A DNA stretch of 46,695 nt from a virus, in IMG/VR virus record IMGVR_UViG_3300035661_000101, positions 1 to 46,695 of that record; one strand, given 5' to 3'. Below are positions 25,401-33,162 of the stretch, piece by piece. The translations under genes were made by a program, and so were the position numbers. The notes below the pieces were generated by a model. That model had not been told where the DNA came from and did not search any database. It saw only the letters and a list, made by a program, of their open reading frames with translations. Every line of letters starts with the position of its first letter. Within the stretch, counting starts at the first letter, position 1.

Positions 25401-25526
25401 ACCCACAACTGGCACATTCACGCGATGGATGCGACGGGCGTGGAGCGGGTGCTTCGGGACCACGGCCCCAAGTTCGCCCGTGAAATGCGCCGCCAGGCGC
25501 GGAACTTCAGCCCGACGCACGCATAA
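22413..25526 (+). CDS. tail tape measure protein
   Basis: The protein (1037 aa) sets tail length and is ejected with the DNA. The N-terminal part has the tape measure pattern LGSLVVSLEANMAKFSSDMG, then GASVENLSALAGVARMSGSS. A hydrophobic stretch (about 442-470, LGGPVGILTGLLLAGAGAWY) may span a membrane. A long Lys/Glu coiled-coil follows (about 550-800). The C terminus has GGWDVPDGNDPLAQLHRREM and a terminal helix, common in siphovirus tape measures. Confidence 0.93.
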   Translation: MAAALGSLVVSLEANMAKFSSDMGNARAIVEQSMSKVNSALDAAKNGVEGLSSAAKSMGMAFLGISAGAGMSQIKDQIDGVISSAAGLKHLSQMTGASVENLSALAGVARMSGSSMEMVQGSIIKLDKALMGADDASKGAGAALDFIGLKASDLKKMDPAQAMKAIADALNQFDDKGPGKAAIAMAIFGKTGAEALAMMKALAEQEGLSATMTKAQADEADKYEKSLVKLGAGKNALYKSIAFELLPAEQLFVDSLLGAKKGAGEAKSEIQTLIADGNLKQWGVDAAQSAASFVSGSVAAVKSLKDHKDAAEAVALAYGSWKISSWLAPVMIEAAKGIASNIALAASFFTTRFAAEAAAAKLAEEANAVLAAANMHVTMARATVLAAEGSERLALTIGTLNPALRAQSIAAAEAAVAMDAYAVASRAASAAGIAGGAASGVAGVAMSALGGPVGILTGLLLAGAGAWYLWGNKATDAAKQAEAAAGRVKAADDLLERLRVKKQFGTGDEGTLQAAMDVAQERISVLSQSKSAEAAKELDIQRKKVEEYQAAIYSLESMSPVAKKEDEKKKDAGLFEPKDPKGSKEQKDDVAKSLLEKAMKEQEAIIAGEKQMLADREQFLKIDYDTDVINAKAYYSSKQKLIVDELAATQAGYAKEIAALEAFKKSREKDGDRVAAQTRIDEVKAKSAAAEIAANKAIALSYVELEKEKQDIAKSFMLDAETEAKSFKKRTEALTAYIELELASTVEGNKLLEKEAKRHAEAMLRAEQSDRQKKIASDAFMLQNEKKFSSQVAGYWIAANATIMTTQQHTAKLTADAMAAAAHGVASSISQAIIYGKNLGESLKNVALSIADNFITAFIEIGIKKMLTDKIAAGAFALVIGAQSAAMVAMASLNAFASTAAIPIVGPFMAPEAAIAAGAAASVFAGAATAAASGSVASARGGWDVPDGNDPLAQLHRREMVLPEAQADVIRGLAKNPDNGPQQYAQNDGRGGSGGDTHNWHIHAMDATGVERVLRDHGPKFAREMRRQARNFSPTHA

Positions 25527-25531
25527 GCGAA

Positions 25532-25562
25532 AGCCCGCCGTGCGACCAACACGGCGGGCTTT
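25532..25562 (+). terminator. strong hairpin after the tape measure gene
   Basis: A perfect 11-bp stem (AGCCCGCCGTG with CACGGCGGGCT) with a seven-base loop ends in a short T tract. It separates the tape measure from the distal tail genes. Confidence 0.85.
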
Positions 25563-25597
25563 CTATTTCAGCCCGTTGCGAACCCAACGAGGAGAAC

Positions 25598-25717
25598 ATG
25601 AAAACGAAGCATACCAGAATGAACATTTCTCGGAACAAGGAAGACGGCTTCAAGCTGGACGTGCCCTATAGCCAATGGCTGATTTTCTGCGTGGGCGCCG
25701 CCGTGCGCTGGTGGTAG
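25598..25717 (+). CDS. very small protein (39 aa) before the distal tail genes
   Basis: GGAG lies four bases before the ATG. The protein MKTKHTRMNISRNKEDGFKL ends in a hydrophobic WLIFCVGAAVRWW segment that could insert in a membrane. It fills the space between the tape measure terminator and the next gene. Function is unknown. Confidence 0.65.
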   Translation: MKTKHTRMNISRNKEDGFKLDVPYSQWLIFCVGAAVRWW

Positions 25718-25720
25718 CCC

Positions 25721-26338
25721 ATGAGCAACGCAGTCCTGCCCATCTCCATGGCCATGTTCCCAGGGGCCATTGTCTCGCCCCGCTATTCGACCAAAGTGCA
25801 GACCGCCGTCAGCGGACGGGAGACTCGCGCCGCGTTCATGGCCTATCCACTCTACGACGTGACGCTGGTTTCTGACGTGCTCAGGACCGGCGCACTCGGG
25901 GCGGAACTTGAAACCCTCTCGGGGTTTTTCCGCCAGATGCGCGGCATGTGGGATTCGTTCCTTGTTGCCGTGCCGGGCGATTCTGTTGCCGCAAGCCAGG
26001 CTTTCGGTGTGGGCGATGGCCTGAAGAAAATATTCCAGCTCACGCGGACCTTCGGCGGCGGCGGCTTTGGCTTTGCCGACCCGTGCCAAAACATCGCCAG
26101 CCTGACGAGCATCGAGGCCAACGGGTCAGTGGTATCCGGCAGCGGCTACAGCATCGGCAGCACAGGCCTTGTCACGTTCGTGACCGCCCCGGCATCCGGC
26201 GCCGTGCTTACGTGGTCCGGTTCCTACTATTTCCGATGTCGCTTCACGCAGGACTCAGCCGATTTTGAGCAGTTCCAGATCAACATGTGGAAGCTGGGCA
26301 AGCTGACCATGACCGGCGCCCCCGGCAACAAAGTCTGA
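25721..26338 (+). CDS. distal tail protein, DUF2460 type (GTA gp12-like)
   Basis: The protein (205 aa) contains SMAMFPGAIVSPRYSTKVQT, FFRQMRGMWDSFLVAVPGDS, GDGLKKIFQLTRTF and FRCRFTQDSADFEQFQINMW. These are features of DUF2460 proteins, which are equivalent to the distal tail component of Rhodobacter-type gene transfer agents. It is the first of four genes in the GTA order gp12-gp13-gp14-gp15. Confidence 0.88.
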   Translation: MSNAVLPISMAMFPGAIVSPRYSTKVQTAVSGRETRAAFMAYPLYDVTLVSDVLRTGALGAELETLSGFFRQMRGMWDSFLVAVPGDSVAASQAFGVGDGLKKIFQLTRTFGGGGFGFADPCQNIASLTSIEANGSVVSGSGYSIGSTGLVTFVTAPASGAVLTWSGSYYFRCRFTQDSADFEQFQINMWKLGKLTMTGAPGNKV

Positions 26339-26341
26339 CCC

Positions 26342-27196
26342 ATGAAAACGCTTTCCTCCCCACTTGTCGCGCATCTGGCGGCAGGCGGCCCTTTTGTCAT
26401 GGGCGACCTTTACACCATCGCTCTGACCTCAGGCCAGGTGCTGCGCTGGGCAGATTTTGACAGCGACATTACGCACCCCGGAAACGGCTACGTCTATTCC
26501 GCGTCCGGCCCGGTGCTGAAGCGCGGGAAAGCGCGGATTGTCATCGGCGTGGAAGTGGATACCCTGGACCTGTCCGTCTATCCGAGGTCCACGGACACGA
26601 TCAGCGGCGCCCCGATCCTGGCAGCCGCGCAGGGCGGGGCATTCGATGGCGCCATGCTGACGCTGGAGCGCTGCTTCCTGTCCGGCGGCACCCCCGTGGG
26701 CGTGGTGCATCTGTTCTACGGCCGGTTCGCTGATTTGCAGCTCGGTCGCACGGAGATGCAGTGCCGCATCAACTCCGGGACGGAATCCCTGCAAGTCCAA
26801 CTGCCGCGCAATGTCTATCAGCCGGGCTGCATCCACACCCTGTATGACGCAGGCTGCGGTGTGTCGCGCAGTTCCCGTGCCATCGGCGGAACGGTGGCGA
26901 GCGGCAGCACCACGACCACGATCAACTGCGGCCTGAGCCAAGCGGCAAAGTATTTCGAGCGCGGGTATGTGAAGTTTTCTGGCGGGGCGTTGGATGGTGT
27001 CCGCCGTACCGTCAAAAGCTACTCCCCGGGCGTGCTGGGCCTGTTTTCCGCGCTGCCGTCCGCGCCTACCGTGGGGGCCGACTTCCTGGCCTATCCCGGC
27101 TGCGACAGGCTGCAAGCTACGTGCTCCGGGAAATTCGCCAATCTGCCAAATTTCCGGGGCTGCCCCTTCATCCCCGTGCCGGAGACAGCCGTATGA
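26342..27196 (+). CDS. tail hub protein, DUF2163 plus phage_BR0599 (GTA gp13-like)
   Basis: The protein (284 aa) has the DUF2163 start (LVAHLAAGGPFVMGDLYTIA, QVLRWADFDSDITHPGNGY). Its C-terminal domain has Cys-rich segments PGCIHTLYDAGCGVSRSSRA and YPGCDRLQATCSGKFANLPN, where the conserved cysteines are known in GTA gp13 to hold an iron-sulfur cluster. Whether this copy binds one is inferred. The stop overlaps the next start (ATGA). Confidence 0.88.
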   Translation: MKTLSSPLVAHLAAGGPFVMGDLYTIALTSGQVLRWADFDSDITHPGNGYVYSASGPVLKRGKARIVIGVEVDTLDLSVYPRSTDTISGAPILAAAQGGAFDGAMLTLERCFLSGGTPVGVVHLFYGRFADLQLGRTEMQCRINSGTESLQVQLPRNVYQPGCIHTLYDAGCGVSRSSRAIGGTVASGSTTTTINCGLSQAAKYFERGYVKFSGGALDGVRRTVKSYSPGVLGLFSALPSAPTVGADFLAYPGCDRLQATCSGKFANLPNFRGCPFIPVPETAV

Positions 27197-27624
27197 CTCG
27201 CGCCGCCATCGTTGATGAAGCTCTTTCCTGGCAGGGCACGCCGTTCCATCACCGCGCCATGGTCAAGGGCGCGGGCGTGGATTGTGCCCACCTCCTGAAA
27301 GCGGTCTATGCCACCGCCGGCATCGCCCTAGACCTGGACATGCCGGAGTATGCCCAGGACTGGAATTTGCACCACGATGAGCCGCGCTTCCTGGCTATCG
27401 TCGCGCAATATGCCGACCCCGTGCCGGCCGGAGAGGTCCCTCAGCCCGGCGACGTGGCCATGTTCCGTTACGGCCGTCACGCTGCCCATGGCGCCATCGT
27501 CACGGCCTGGCCCGTGGTGGTGCATGCTTGGCGTGACGCAGGCAAGGTCGTGACCACGGAAGCCGATAACGGCCCGCTGGCCGCCCGCTTTGCCGGCGCC
27601 TGGCACGTCCGAGGGGTTGACTGA
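27193..27624 (+). CDS. NlpC/P60-type tail peptidase (GTA gp14-like)
   Basis: The protein (143 aa) is a cysteine peptidase of the tail tip that can open cell-wall peptides during entry. The nucleophile is Cys31 in GVDCAHLL and the catalytic His is in HAAHGAIV, followed by VVVHAW. Upstream is the family motif LSWQGTPFHHRAMVKGAG. Coupling by ATGA to the hub gene and by a one-base overlap to the next gene fits the GTA-like order. Confidence 0.9.
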   Translation: MTRAAIVDEALSWQGTPFHHRAMVKGAGVDCAHLLKAVYATAGIALDLDMPEYAQDWNLHHDEPRFLAIVAQYADPVPAGEVPQPGDVAMFRYGRHAAHGAIVTAWPVVVHAWRDAGKVVTTEADNGPLAARFAGAWHVRGVD

Positions 27625-29921
27625 TGGGCGGACTATTCGGCGGCGCATCAACGCCGCAACAGGAAGGGCCGGCCCCGCTATCCGGCCTGTCGATCCAGAA
27701 CAGCGCCAACGGGCTGCCCATGCCCCTGACCTACGGGACGACGCGGGTATCCCCAAATCTGTTATGGTACGGCGATTTCACACCCATTGCGCACACGACC
27801 AGCCAGAGCAGCGGCGGCAAGGGCGGCGGACAATCCAGCAGATCCACAAGCTACACATACACAGCCAGTTTCATACTGGCCATGGGGGAAGGGCTGGTGG
27901 CGGGCATCACAAACGCATGGATCGACAAGACGCAGGTTGCGCCATCGACCCTGTTTTCCCTGTTCCTCGGCGCCTATCCTCAGTCCCCATGGTCCTATCT
28001 GACCAGCGCCCACCCTGCGGAGGCCATGGGCTATCAGGGAATCGTCTATGTGGCCGCATCCGGCTACGACCTCGGAAACAGCGCAAGCCTACCAAATCAC
28101 AGTTTCGAGGTGGCCGGCAAGTGCATCCTGAGCGGGAGCAATGACGCGGACCCGAAGGACATCGTCACGGACCTGCTGACGAGCGCTGCCTATGGCGTGC
28201 CGAATGCCCCTGCCCTTGCCAGCCTGGCCCAGTATTCCGCCTACTGCCGGGCCAATGGCCTGCTTTTGTCCCCGTGCTACGACTCGCCCACGGCCGCCGG
28301 CCAGATCATCACCGACCTGGCCCAGCTCACGAACACGGGCGTGTATTTCTCCGAGGGCGTGCTGAAGTTCGTGCCCTACGGCGACGCGGCAGCGACGGGC
28401 CACGGCGCGACCTTCACGCCCGGCCTCACGCCGGTTGCCAATTTCTCCGACGATGATTTCGTGGGGGACGCCGGTGCTGACCCGGTGATCATTAAGCGCA
28501 ACGCCATCGCCACCACGGTAAGCACAACGGCGGACGCTTACAACCAGGTGACTCTCGAGTACCTGGACCGGGCGAACAGCTACAACACCACGACCGTGAT
28601 TGTGCAGGATCAGGCCAGCATCGACGTGTATGGCCTGCGCCCCGCGAGCACGATCACGGCGCACCAGATCGCGGATTCAGCCGTCGCGCAAGCCGTGGCC
28701 ATGCTGATTTTGCAACGGGCCGTGTATGTGCGGGCGCAGTACGAATTCAAGCTTGGCTGGCAGTGGTGCGCCCTGGAGCCGACGGACCTCGTAACCCTGA
28801 CGGATGCGGCTCTCGGCCTGAATCTTTATCCTGTCCGCATCCTGAGCATCGAAGAGGACGAAGCCGGCACCCTGTCCATCGTCGCCGAAGATGCGCCCCC
28901 TGGCGTGTCGTCTCACGTCGTCGCACCGGTGCCGACCAGCGGCGGCTATTCCGTGGATTACAACGCGGACCCGGGCGACGTGGGCGCCGTGTGCATCTTC
29001 GAGCCGCCCTATGCCCTGGCAGCAGGCACGGGGCTTGAGGTATGGGCGGGCGTGTCCGGCCCGGCAGGCAGCACGGTATGGGGGGGCTGCAATGTGTGGG
29101 TCAGCTACGACGGCACGACCTACAAGCTGCTGACCACGATCGCCGCCCCGGCCCGTGTTGGCCACCTGACGGCAGCAATCAGCGCCACCAGCGCCGGCCC
29201 GCTTGCCGTGCAATTGGACGGGCAGGGCGGGCAACTCCTCGGCGCGTCTGCTACCGATGCTGCGGCCCTACACACGCTGTTTTATGTGGGCGGATCGAAT
29301 GCCGAATTCATGGCGCACCAGGACGCGACACTCACCGGTGCCAACGCCTACAGCCTCGGCGGGCTGGTGCGGGGCGCCTACGGCAGCGCGGAAGCGATTC
29401 ATGCCAGCGGCGACCCCTTCATCCGCCTGGACGATGCGCTTGCGAAATCTGGCAGTCTGGACCTGGGGCTGATCGGCAGCACCATCGGCTTCAAATTCCA
29501 AAGCGTGAATGTCTGGGGCGGCGGTGTGCAGGACATCAGCACTCTGTCCGCCTACACCTACACGATCAGCGGCGAACAGGCCACGGGCAACGCCGTCAGC
29601 GGCCTCACCGCTGCCGCCGTCGCTGGGTCCGCCGTCCTCACCCAGATCTCCTGGACCGCCAGTCCCGCCGCTGACCATTACGAGATTGACCAGAGCGGCG
29701 ACGGCGTGACATGGCTACGCACGGGCGAGACGGCAAACACCACCTGGGCCGATTCCAGCCTGTTTGGCGCCGCCACCCGCTTCCGCGTCGCCGCCGTGAG
29801 AGCGCGGGCCGGCACCTGGAGCAGCACGACCTACCTCAATGTGGGCTTCGTCGGCATGTGGAGCAGCATTTCATCCACCCCGATGTGGTCCTCGACCTCA
29901 ACAACCCCGATGTGGAGCTAA
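27624..29921 (+). CDS. tail tip / host-specificity protein (GTA gp15, lambda J-like)
   Basis: The protein (765 aa) would form the tail tip and contact the host. The N-terminal part has GLPMPLTYGTTRVSPNLLWY and ASFILAMGEGLVAGITNAWID, the middle has EFKLGWQWCALEPTDLVTLT, and GGLVRGAYGSAEA follows. These are typical of phage tail protein_3/GTA hub proteins. A fibronectin-III-like domain lies near 650-745. The C terminus repeats MWSS...TPMWSS...TPMWS three times, a short ending I have seen in related proteins. Confidence 0.9.
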   Translation: MGGLFGGASTPQQEGPAPLSGLSIQNSANGLPMPLTYGTTRVSPNLLWYGDFTPIAHTTSQSSGGKGGGQSSRSTSYTYTASFILAMGEGLVAGITNAWIDKTQVAPSTLFSLFLGAYPQSPWSYLTSAHPAEAMGYQGIVYVAASGYDLGNSASLPNHSFEVAGKCILSGSNDADPKDIVTDLLTSAAYGVPNAPALASLAQYSAYCRANGLLLSPCYDSPTAAGQIITDLAQLTNTGVYFSEGVLKFVPYGDAAATGHGATFTPGLTPVANFSDDDFVGDAGADPVIIKRNAIATTVSTTADAYNQVTLEYLDRANSYNTTTVIVQDQASIDVYGLRPASTITAHQIADSAVAQAVAMLILQRAVYVRAQYEFKLGWQWCALEPTDLVTLTDAALGLNLYPVRILSIEEDEAGTLSIVAEDAPPGVSSHVVAPVPTSGGYSVDYNADPGDVGAVCIFEPPYALAAGTGLEVWAGVSGPAGSTVWGGCNVWVSYDGTTYKLLTTIAAPARVGHLTAAISATSAGPLAVQLDGQGGQLLGASATDAAALHTLFYVGGSNAEFMAHQDATLTGANAYSLGGLVRGAYGSAEAIHASGDPFIRLDDALAKSGSLDLGLIGSTIGFKFQSVNVWGGGVQDISTLSAYTYTISGEQATGNAVSGLTAAAVAGSAVLTQISWTASPAADHYEIDQSGDGVTWLRTGETANTTWADSSLFGAATRFRVAAVRARAGTWSSTTYLNVGFVGMWSSISSTPMWSSTSTTPMWS

Positions 29922-29927
29922 CAGCAC

Positions 29928-30410
29928 ATGCCTACCGCACTCCCCGCAACATCTGTCGCCACCGGCAGCACAGCCACGCAAGGCGATGTGAAAAACTGGC
30001 TGGCTAGCCTGCATGATTTTCTTGCCGGCTTGCTAGGCACGTCCGGGGCGGTATCCGATGCCCTGACTGCGCTTGGCCTCAGCAGTGTCGTGAAAACGAT
30101 CAACAGCACCGGGCCGGATGTGGCCGGGAATTTTGTTATCCCGTCCGTGACCTCCACGTCCATCACGACCGCCCTCGGCTATACGCCAGCGACGAAACCC
30201 CAAGCCGCCGCAGGGGTTGGGCAGTGGGCGGCGCTGTCCCTAGATCCTAATGGAGGGGTGACGCTACCCCCCGGTGGAACGTGGGCGTACTCATTCCTGG
30301 GGCTGACATACGGGAACGGGGTCGGGATATCGGCAGGCGGGGCAAACTGGGCCAATGTCGGAGGGGCTTACACGAGCACAACAGTTGGTTTCGCTTGGAG
30401 AATCGCATGA
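29928..30410 (+). CDS. tail fibre-type protein (160 aa)
   Basis: The N terminus (ATGSTATQGDVKNWLASLHD) resembles short attachment domains of phage fibres. ITTALGYTPATKPQAA is the ALGYTP motif common in tail fibre shafts. The C-terminal part is Gly-rich and beta-like (GVTLPPGGTWAYSFLGLTYG), perhaps a receptor-binding tip. The stop overlaps the next start. Confidence 0.8.
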   Translation: MPTALPATSVATGSTATQGDVKNWLASLHDFLAGLLGTSGAVSDALTALGLSSVVKTINSTGPDVAGNFVIPSVTSTSITTALGYTPATKPQAAAGVGQWAALSLDPNGGVTLPPGGTWAYSFLGLTYGNGVGISAGGANWANVGGAYTSTTVGFAWRIA

Positions 30411-30811
30411 ACATCATCACCGCCCACAGCCCCACATGGCAGAACCCGGAGCACACCGCCATCACCCTCACAGTGAATTTTAAGGACCTTGGCGAACTGC
30501 CATTTTCCGCCATTCCCGACGACACGGAAGCCCACGGACGCGACATCTACGCCCGCGCCGTGGCCGGCGAATTCGGCGCCGTGGCTGAGTACGCCGCCCC
30601 GGTGCCGGATGCCGCGCAACTGCTGGCCACGTTCCATCAGCAGGCCCGCGCCGCCTTGGCCGCATCCGATACCACCGTCCTGCGCTGCCTGGCCGTTGGC
30701 GTGCCCGTGCCCGACGCCTGGACCGCCTACCGAGCCGATCTGCGCATCTGCCTGTCTGCTGGCACGCCCTGCGTGTTGCCAATGCGGCCCGCTTACCCTG
30801 CCGGAACCTGA
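30407..30811 (+). CDS. tail fibre accessory protein (134 aa)
   Basis: The protein begins MNIITAHSPTWQNPEHTAIT and has LPFSAIPDDTEAHGRDIYAR, a segment typical of proteins encoded after fibres in phage tail loci (DUF4376 and related). The start is chosen at ATG 30407, overlapping the fibre stop (ATGA). It may help fibre folding or form part of the tip. Confidence 0.7.
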   Translation: MNIITAHSPTWQNPEHTAITLTVNFKDLGELPFSAIPDDTEAHGRDIYARAVAGEFGAVAEYAAPVPDAAQLLATFHQQARAALAASDTTVLRCLAVGVPVPDAWTAYRADLRICLSAGTPCVLPMRPAYPAGT

Positions 30812-30813
30812 CC

Positions 30814-31068
30814 ATGACTCTCTCCGCCTGCGCGGTACGCTGCCGCCTCTACGCCCCGGAAATCGGCGCCCGCATCGTCGCCACCCTGACCCGTGCCGAT
30901 CTAGCCACAGTGGAGACGCTGGTCGGCACCGTCGCATCATCCCTGACGAGCATCACCGCCACGGGCGCCACTGTCGCCGCGCAGGCCGGCACCGTCGCCG
31001 CTGACCTGGCCTTGGCACAGACGGCCGCCGGCACCGCCACCAGTGCAGCGGGAACGGCGGCGGGTTAA
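30814..31068 (+). CDS. small Ala/Thr-rich protein after the fibre genes (84 aa)
   Basis: The C-terminal half is a low-complexity repeat of Ala, Thr, Gly and Val (TLVGTVASSLTSITATGATV), like a short fibre or coiled rod. The next 60 bases in the -1 frame read LILGWLSGLTSASRLIVKMR and end at a TGA overlapping the next gene. The protein may therefore originally have continued, or a frameshift is used. Function is unknown. Confidence 0.55.
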   Translation: MTLSACAVRCRLYAPEIGARIVATLTRADLATVETLVGTVASSLTSITATGATVAAQAGTVAADLALAQTAAGTATSAAGTAAG

Positions 31069-31132
31069 TCCTGGGCTGGCTGTCGGGGCTAACGTCCGCG
31101 AGCCGGCTGATTGTGAAAATGAGGGACGAGGA

Positions 31133-31444
31133 ATGAGCGATCAAGAACAGTACGACGGGGTAGATGCCCGAGATCCCCGTCAGCACCTCCTCATGCGGCG
31201 CCTGGATGCCCTGGATGCCGCACTGGCCCACATAGATTCGGGCCTGGCGGGACTGAAAGCCGGATTCCCAGGGGACGACCCCAACGGCCACCGGGCCTAT
31301 CACGAGAGCGTCATCCGCCGCGCTGAAGAGCGGGCGGATTTCTGGCGCAAGCTGAATTTTGAACTGGCCAAGTGGGGCCTGCTGTTGTTCCTGGCTTGGC
31401 TGCTGATAGCCGGCTGGAAAGACTTTTTGAAAGGACCGAAATAA
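31133..31444 (+). CDS. single-span membrane protein, holin-like candidate
   Basis: The protein (103 aa) has a long polar helical part (HLLMRRLDALDAALAHIDSG, GHRAYHESVIRRAEERADFW) and one C-terminal membrane segment (FELAKWGLLLFLAWLLIAGW). A ribosome site (GAGG) precedes ATG 31133. Proteins of this kind occur near lysis genes. A clear holin is on the other strand close by, so this one may be a second holin, an antiholin or another membrane protein. Confidence 0.6.
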   Translation: MSDQEQYDGVDARDPRQHLLMRRLDALDAALAHIDSGLAGLKAGFPGDDPNGHRAYHESVIRRAEERADFWRKLNFELAKWGLLLFLAWLLIAGWKDFLKGPK

Positions 31445-31690
31445 CTTCAATACTGAAAATTCTGGCGGGGTTCCGCCTCTGGATCATGTGGGCGGCCGCT
31501 GCCGGCGTGGATCGTGGTGGCGGCCGGGCCGGTGTACCTCCTGCGCCGGGCCATGGCCGCGCATCTGATGCGGGGTGCGCTGTTGGATCATCAGGCCGCC
31601 GCCGGAAATGGGCTTCCGGGTCTGGTTGATGCGCAGGGAGTCGGAACTGAACGAAATGGAAGCCCCGCTGCCCTCGGCGAAACGCTATAA
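31445..31690 (+). pseudogene. frameshifted remnant of a small membrane protein
   Basis: One frame reads ILKILAGFRLWIMWAAAA and then degenerates. A second frame continues from about 31505 as AWIVVAAGPVYLLRRAMAAH and GALLDHQAAAGNGLPGLVDA until a stop at 31690. Joined by a one-base change in the GC-rich stretch near 31500 they give a plausible 80-residue protein with a membrane span. No good start is seen, so it is either broken or a sequencing error. Confidence 0.4.
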
Positions 31691-31938
31691 AAATGGCGTT
31701 ATAAATCAGAGAGTTAGGCGATAACCGGCAATAAGTTACAGCAAATAGGAACAAACTAGGATAGAGTGGATGGAGTCCCAAGCGCCTACTCCACCGGCGA
31801 CCCGTTAACCTTCATCCCCAAAAGTAGCCCCGGCTATTCGGCAGGGGTAAGTGCCGAGCCTCCCGCGCTATCTCGGCGTCCGGGTGTGAATAGGAGAGAC
31901 CGCAGCCCCCAGCCTTCGGGTAGCCGGATGGGGGCGCC
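31691..31938. other. convergent intergenic region between late operon and lysis cassette
   Basis: No gene is seen. The left 80 bases are AT-rich (GTTATAAATCAGAGAGTTAG) and the rest is GC-rich with a strong hairpin near its right end. The region separates rightward late transcription from leftward lysis transcription. Confidence 0.5.
31905..31935. terminator. hairpin between convergent operons
   Basis: GCCCCCAGCC pairs with GGATGGGGGC (one mismatch) around an eleven-base loop. It lies just past the end of the lysis cassette and could stop transcription from either side. There is no clear T tract. Confidence 0.5.
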
Positions 31939-32424
31939 TCAGCTTGAAGTGCCTTGCTTCTTGTCATAAGACCTCATGGCCCCCAGGCCGAGCAGCCCGG
32001 TAAGAACCTGCATCGTTATCGTGGTGTCAATTACCGGGAATGCCCCGTGATACCCGCCCCACACTGATGCCCCAAACCTGGCCACCGGCTCTATGATCGC
32101 GGAGTACGCCAGAGCGAACCCGCCGACCCAACCGACGAACGGCCGCCACCCCGAGACGAACACGCTGGCGCTCTTGGCCTCTTCCGTGTTCACCCCGATC
32201 TGGGCTAAATCAATCTTGATGTTGTTCGCGGCAAGGAACTCTTGGAAGCTGATTTCCAGTTCCCTTAGCTTCACCGGGTCTGCCCCCGCTACGGAAGCTG
32301 CCGCCTGCTCCTCGCTCACGCCGAAATGCTTGGCGATGAACCCCACGGCGATGCCCGCCAGCGGCCCGCCAAGGGCACTGGCGATGGTCGGAGCGATCCC
32401 CGCCAACACGTCTTGTATGCTCAT
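31939..32424 (-). CDS. holin (3TM family)
   Basis: The protein (161 aa) begins MSIQDVLAGIAPTIASALGG with a first hydrophobic segment. After a charged middle it has SGWRPFVGWVGGFALAYSAI and ITMQVLTGLLGLGAMRSYDK. WRP...GW...FALAY and the C-terminal GLLGLGAMRSYDKKQG pattern are typical of the 3TM holin family. It follows the endolysin gene with ATGA overlap. Confidence 0.88.
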   Translation of the reverse strand: MSIQDVLAGIAPTIASALGGPLAGIAVGFIAKHFGVSEEQAAASVAGADPVKLRELEISFQEFLAANNIKIDLAQIGVNTEEAKSASVFVSGWRPFVGWVGGFALAYSAIIEPVARFGASVWGGYHGAFPVIDTTITMQVLTGLLGLGAMRSYDKKQGTSS

Positions 32425-33035
32425 TTCAGTACCCCCAGGGCAATGCGGTAGTACGCCATGCGTTCATTCAATCCGAGCAGCCCGCCATTGATGCGCCGGG
32501 TGATCCCGGCCATATCTTCTTTGTCTGCCAGGAAATTCAGACCGTTGCGCTCCCAGAACCACGCGGCGCTACGGCAAGTCTGAATTGGGTCTAAGAGAAG
32601 TTCCGGGTGCGCCACCAGATCAATGCCGATTCCCCGCCCGCACTTGTCATAATTGTACTTGCCCGTAATCTGAATCGCTCCACGCCCACGGTAACGCCAG
32701 CCGTCACCTGACGCCACGTCTCCGTTCCCATTACGCTCTGCGTAGACCAGATTGGCAATCATTTCCTGATCGGCCAGATGCCCGTCGGCTCGCCCGTACC
32801 GTCGCGCCGTCTCGGCGGTGAAGTGGCGCGGCCATTGCGTCAGTAACGCTACGTCCGTGTAGTTCAGATTTTCCGCCAGGCGCGATAACTGCCCCGACTC
32901 CTGGGCAATCTGCGCCAGAAACGCCGCCTGTCGAAGGGGAGTATCAATGCCGAACTCGATCATGGCGGCGTCCAACGGGGGCAGGAACCCCGCAGGGGCG
33001 TGCGGCATGACGGCCCGTAGCTGTTCATCGGTCAT
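32421..33035 (-). CDS. endolysin, GH19 chitinase-like muramidase
   Basis: The protein (204 aa) would cleave the glycan strands of peptidoglycan. The first catalytic Glu lies in AQIAQESGQLSRLAENLNY and the second in VYAERNGNGD. The family segment WRYRGRGAIQITGKYNY and NGLLGLNERMAYYRIAL complete the fold. No signal peptide is seen, so export depends on the holin. The start is ATG 33035, behind a perfect AGGAGG. An upstream in-frame start at 33074 is weaker. Confidence 0.93.
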   Translation of the reverse strand: MTDEQLRAVMPHAPAGFLPPLDAAMIEFGIDTPLRQAAFLAQIAQESGQLSRLAENLNYTDVALLTQWPRHFTAETARRYGRADGHLADQEMIANLVYAERNGNGDVASGDGWRYRGRGAIQITGKYNYDKCGRGIGIDLVAHPELLLDPIQTCRSAAWFWERNGLNFLADKEDMAGITRRINGGLLGLNERMAYYRIALGVLK

Positions 33036-33162
33036 GCAACGCCTCCTGAGCACACGGGCACGTATCGCACGCACTCGTTTCTGACTGGCGCTCCCGACAC
33101 CACCCGGCCTCTGCGTCGTACCGAGGCAGCCAGTGCAGACACTCTCGACACGGCACGGTCAC
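33025..33162 (-). CDS. very small Cys-rich protein in the lysis cassette (45 aa)
   Basis: A GTG start overlaps the preceding stop (GTGA) and the frame ends 11 bases inside the endolysin gene. The sequence MTVPCRECLHWLPRYDAEAG, WCRERQ, CDTCPC has seven Cys, most in CxxC pairs, suggesting a zinc-binding mini-protein. It is short for standard gene finding but is supported by overlaps on both sides. Confidence 0.7.
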   Translation of the reverse strand: MTVPCRECLHWLPRYDAEAGWCRERQSETSACDTCPCAQEALHDR

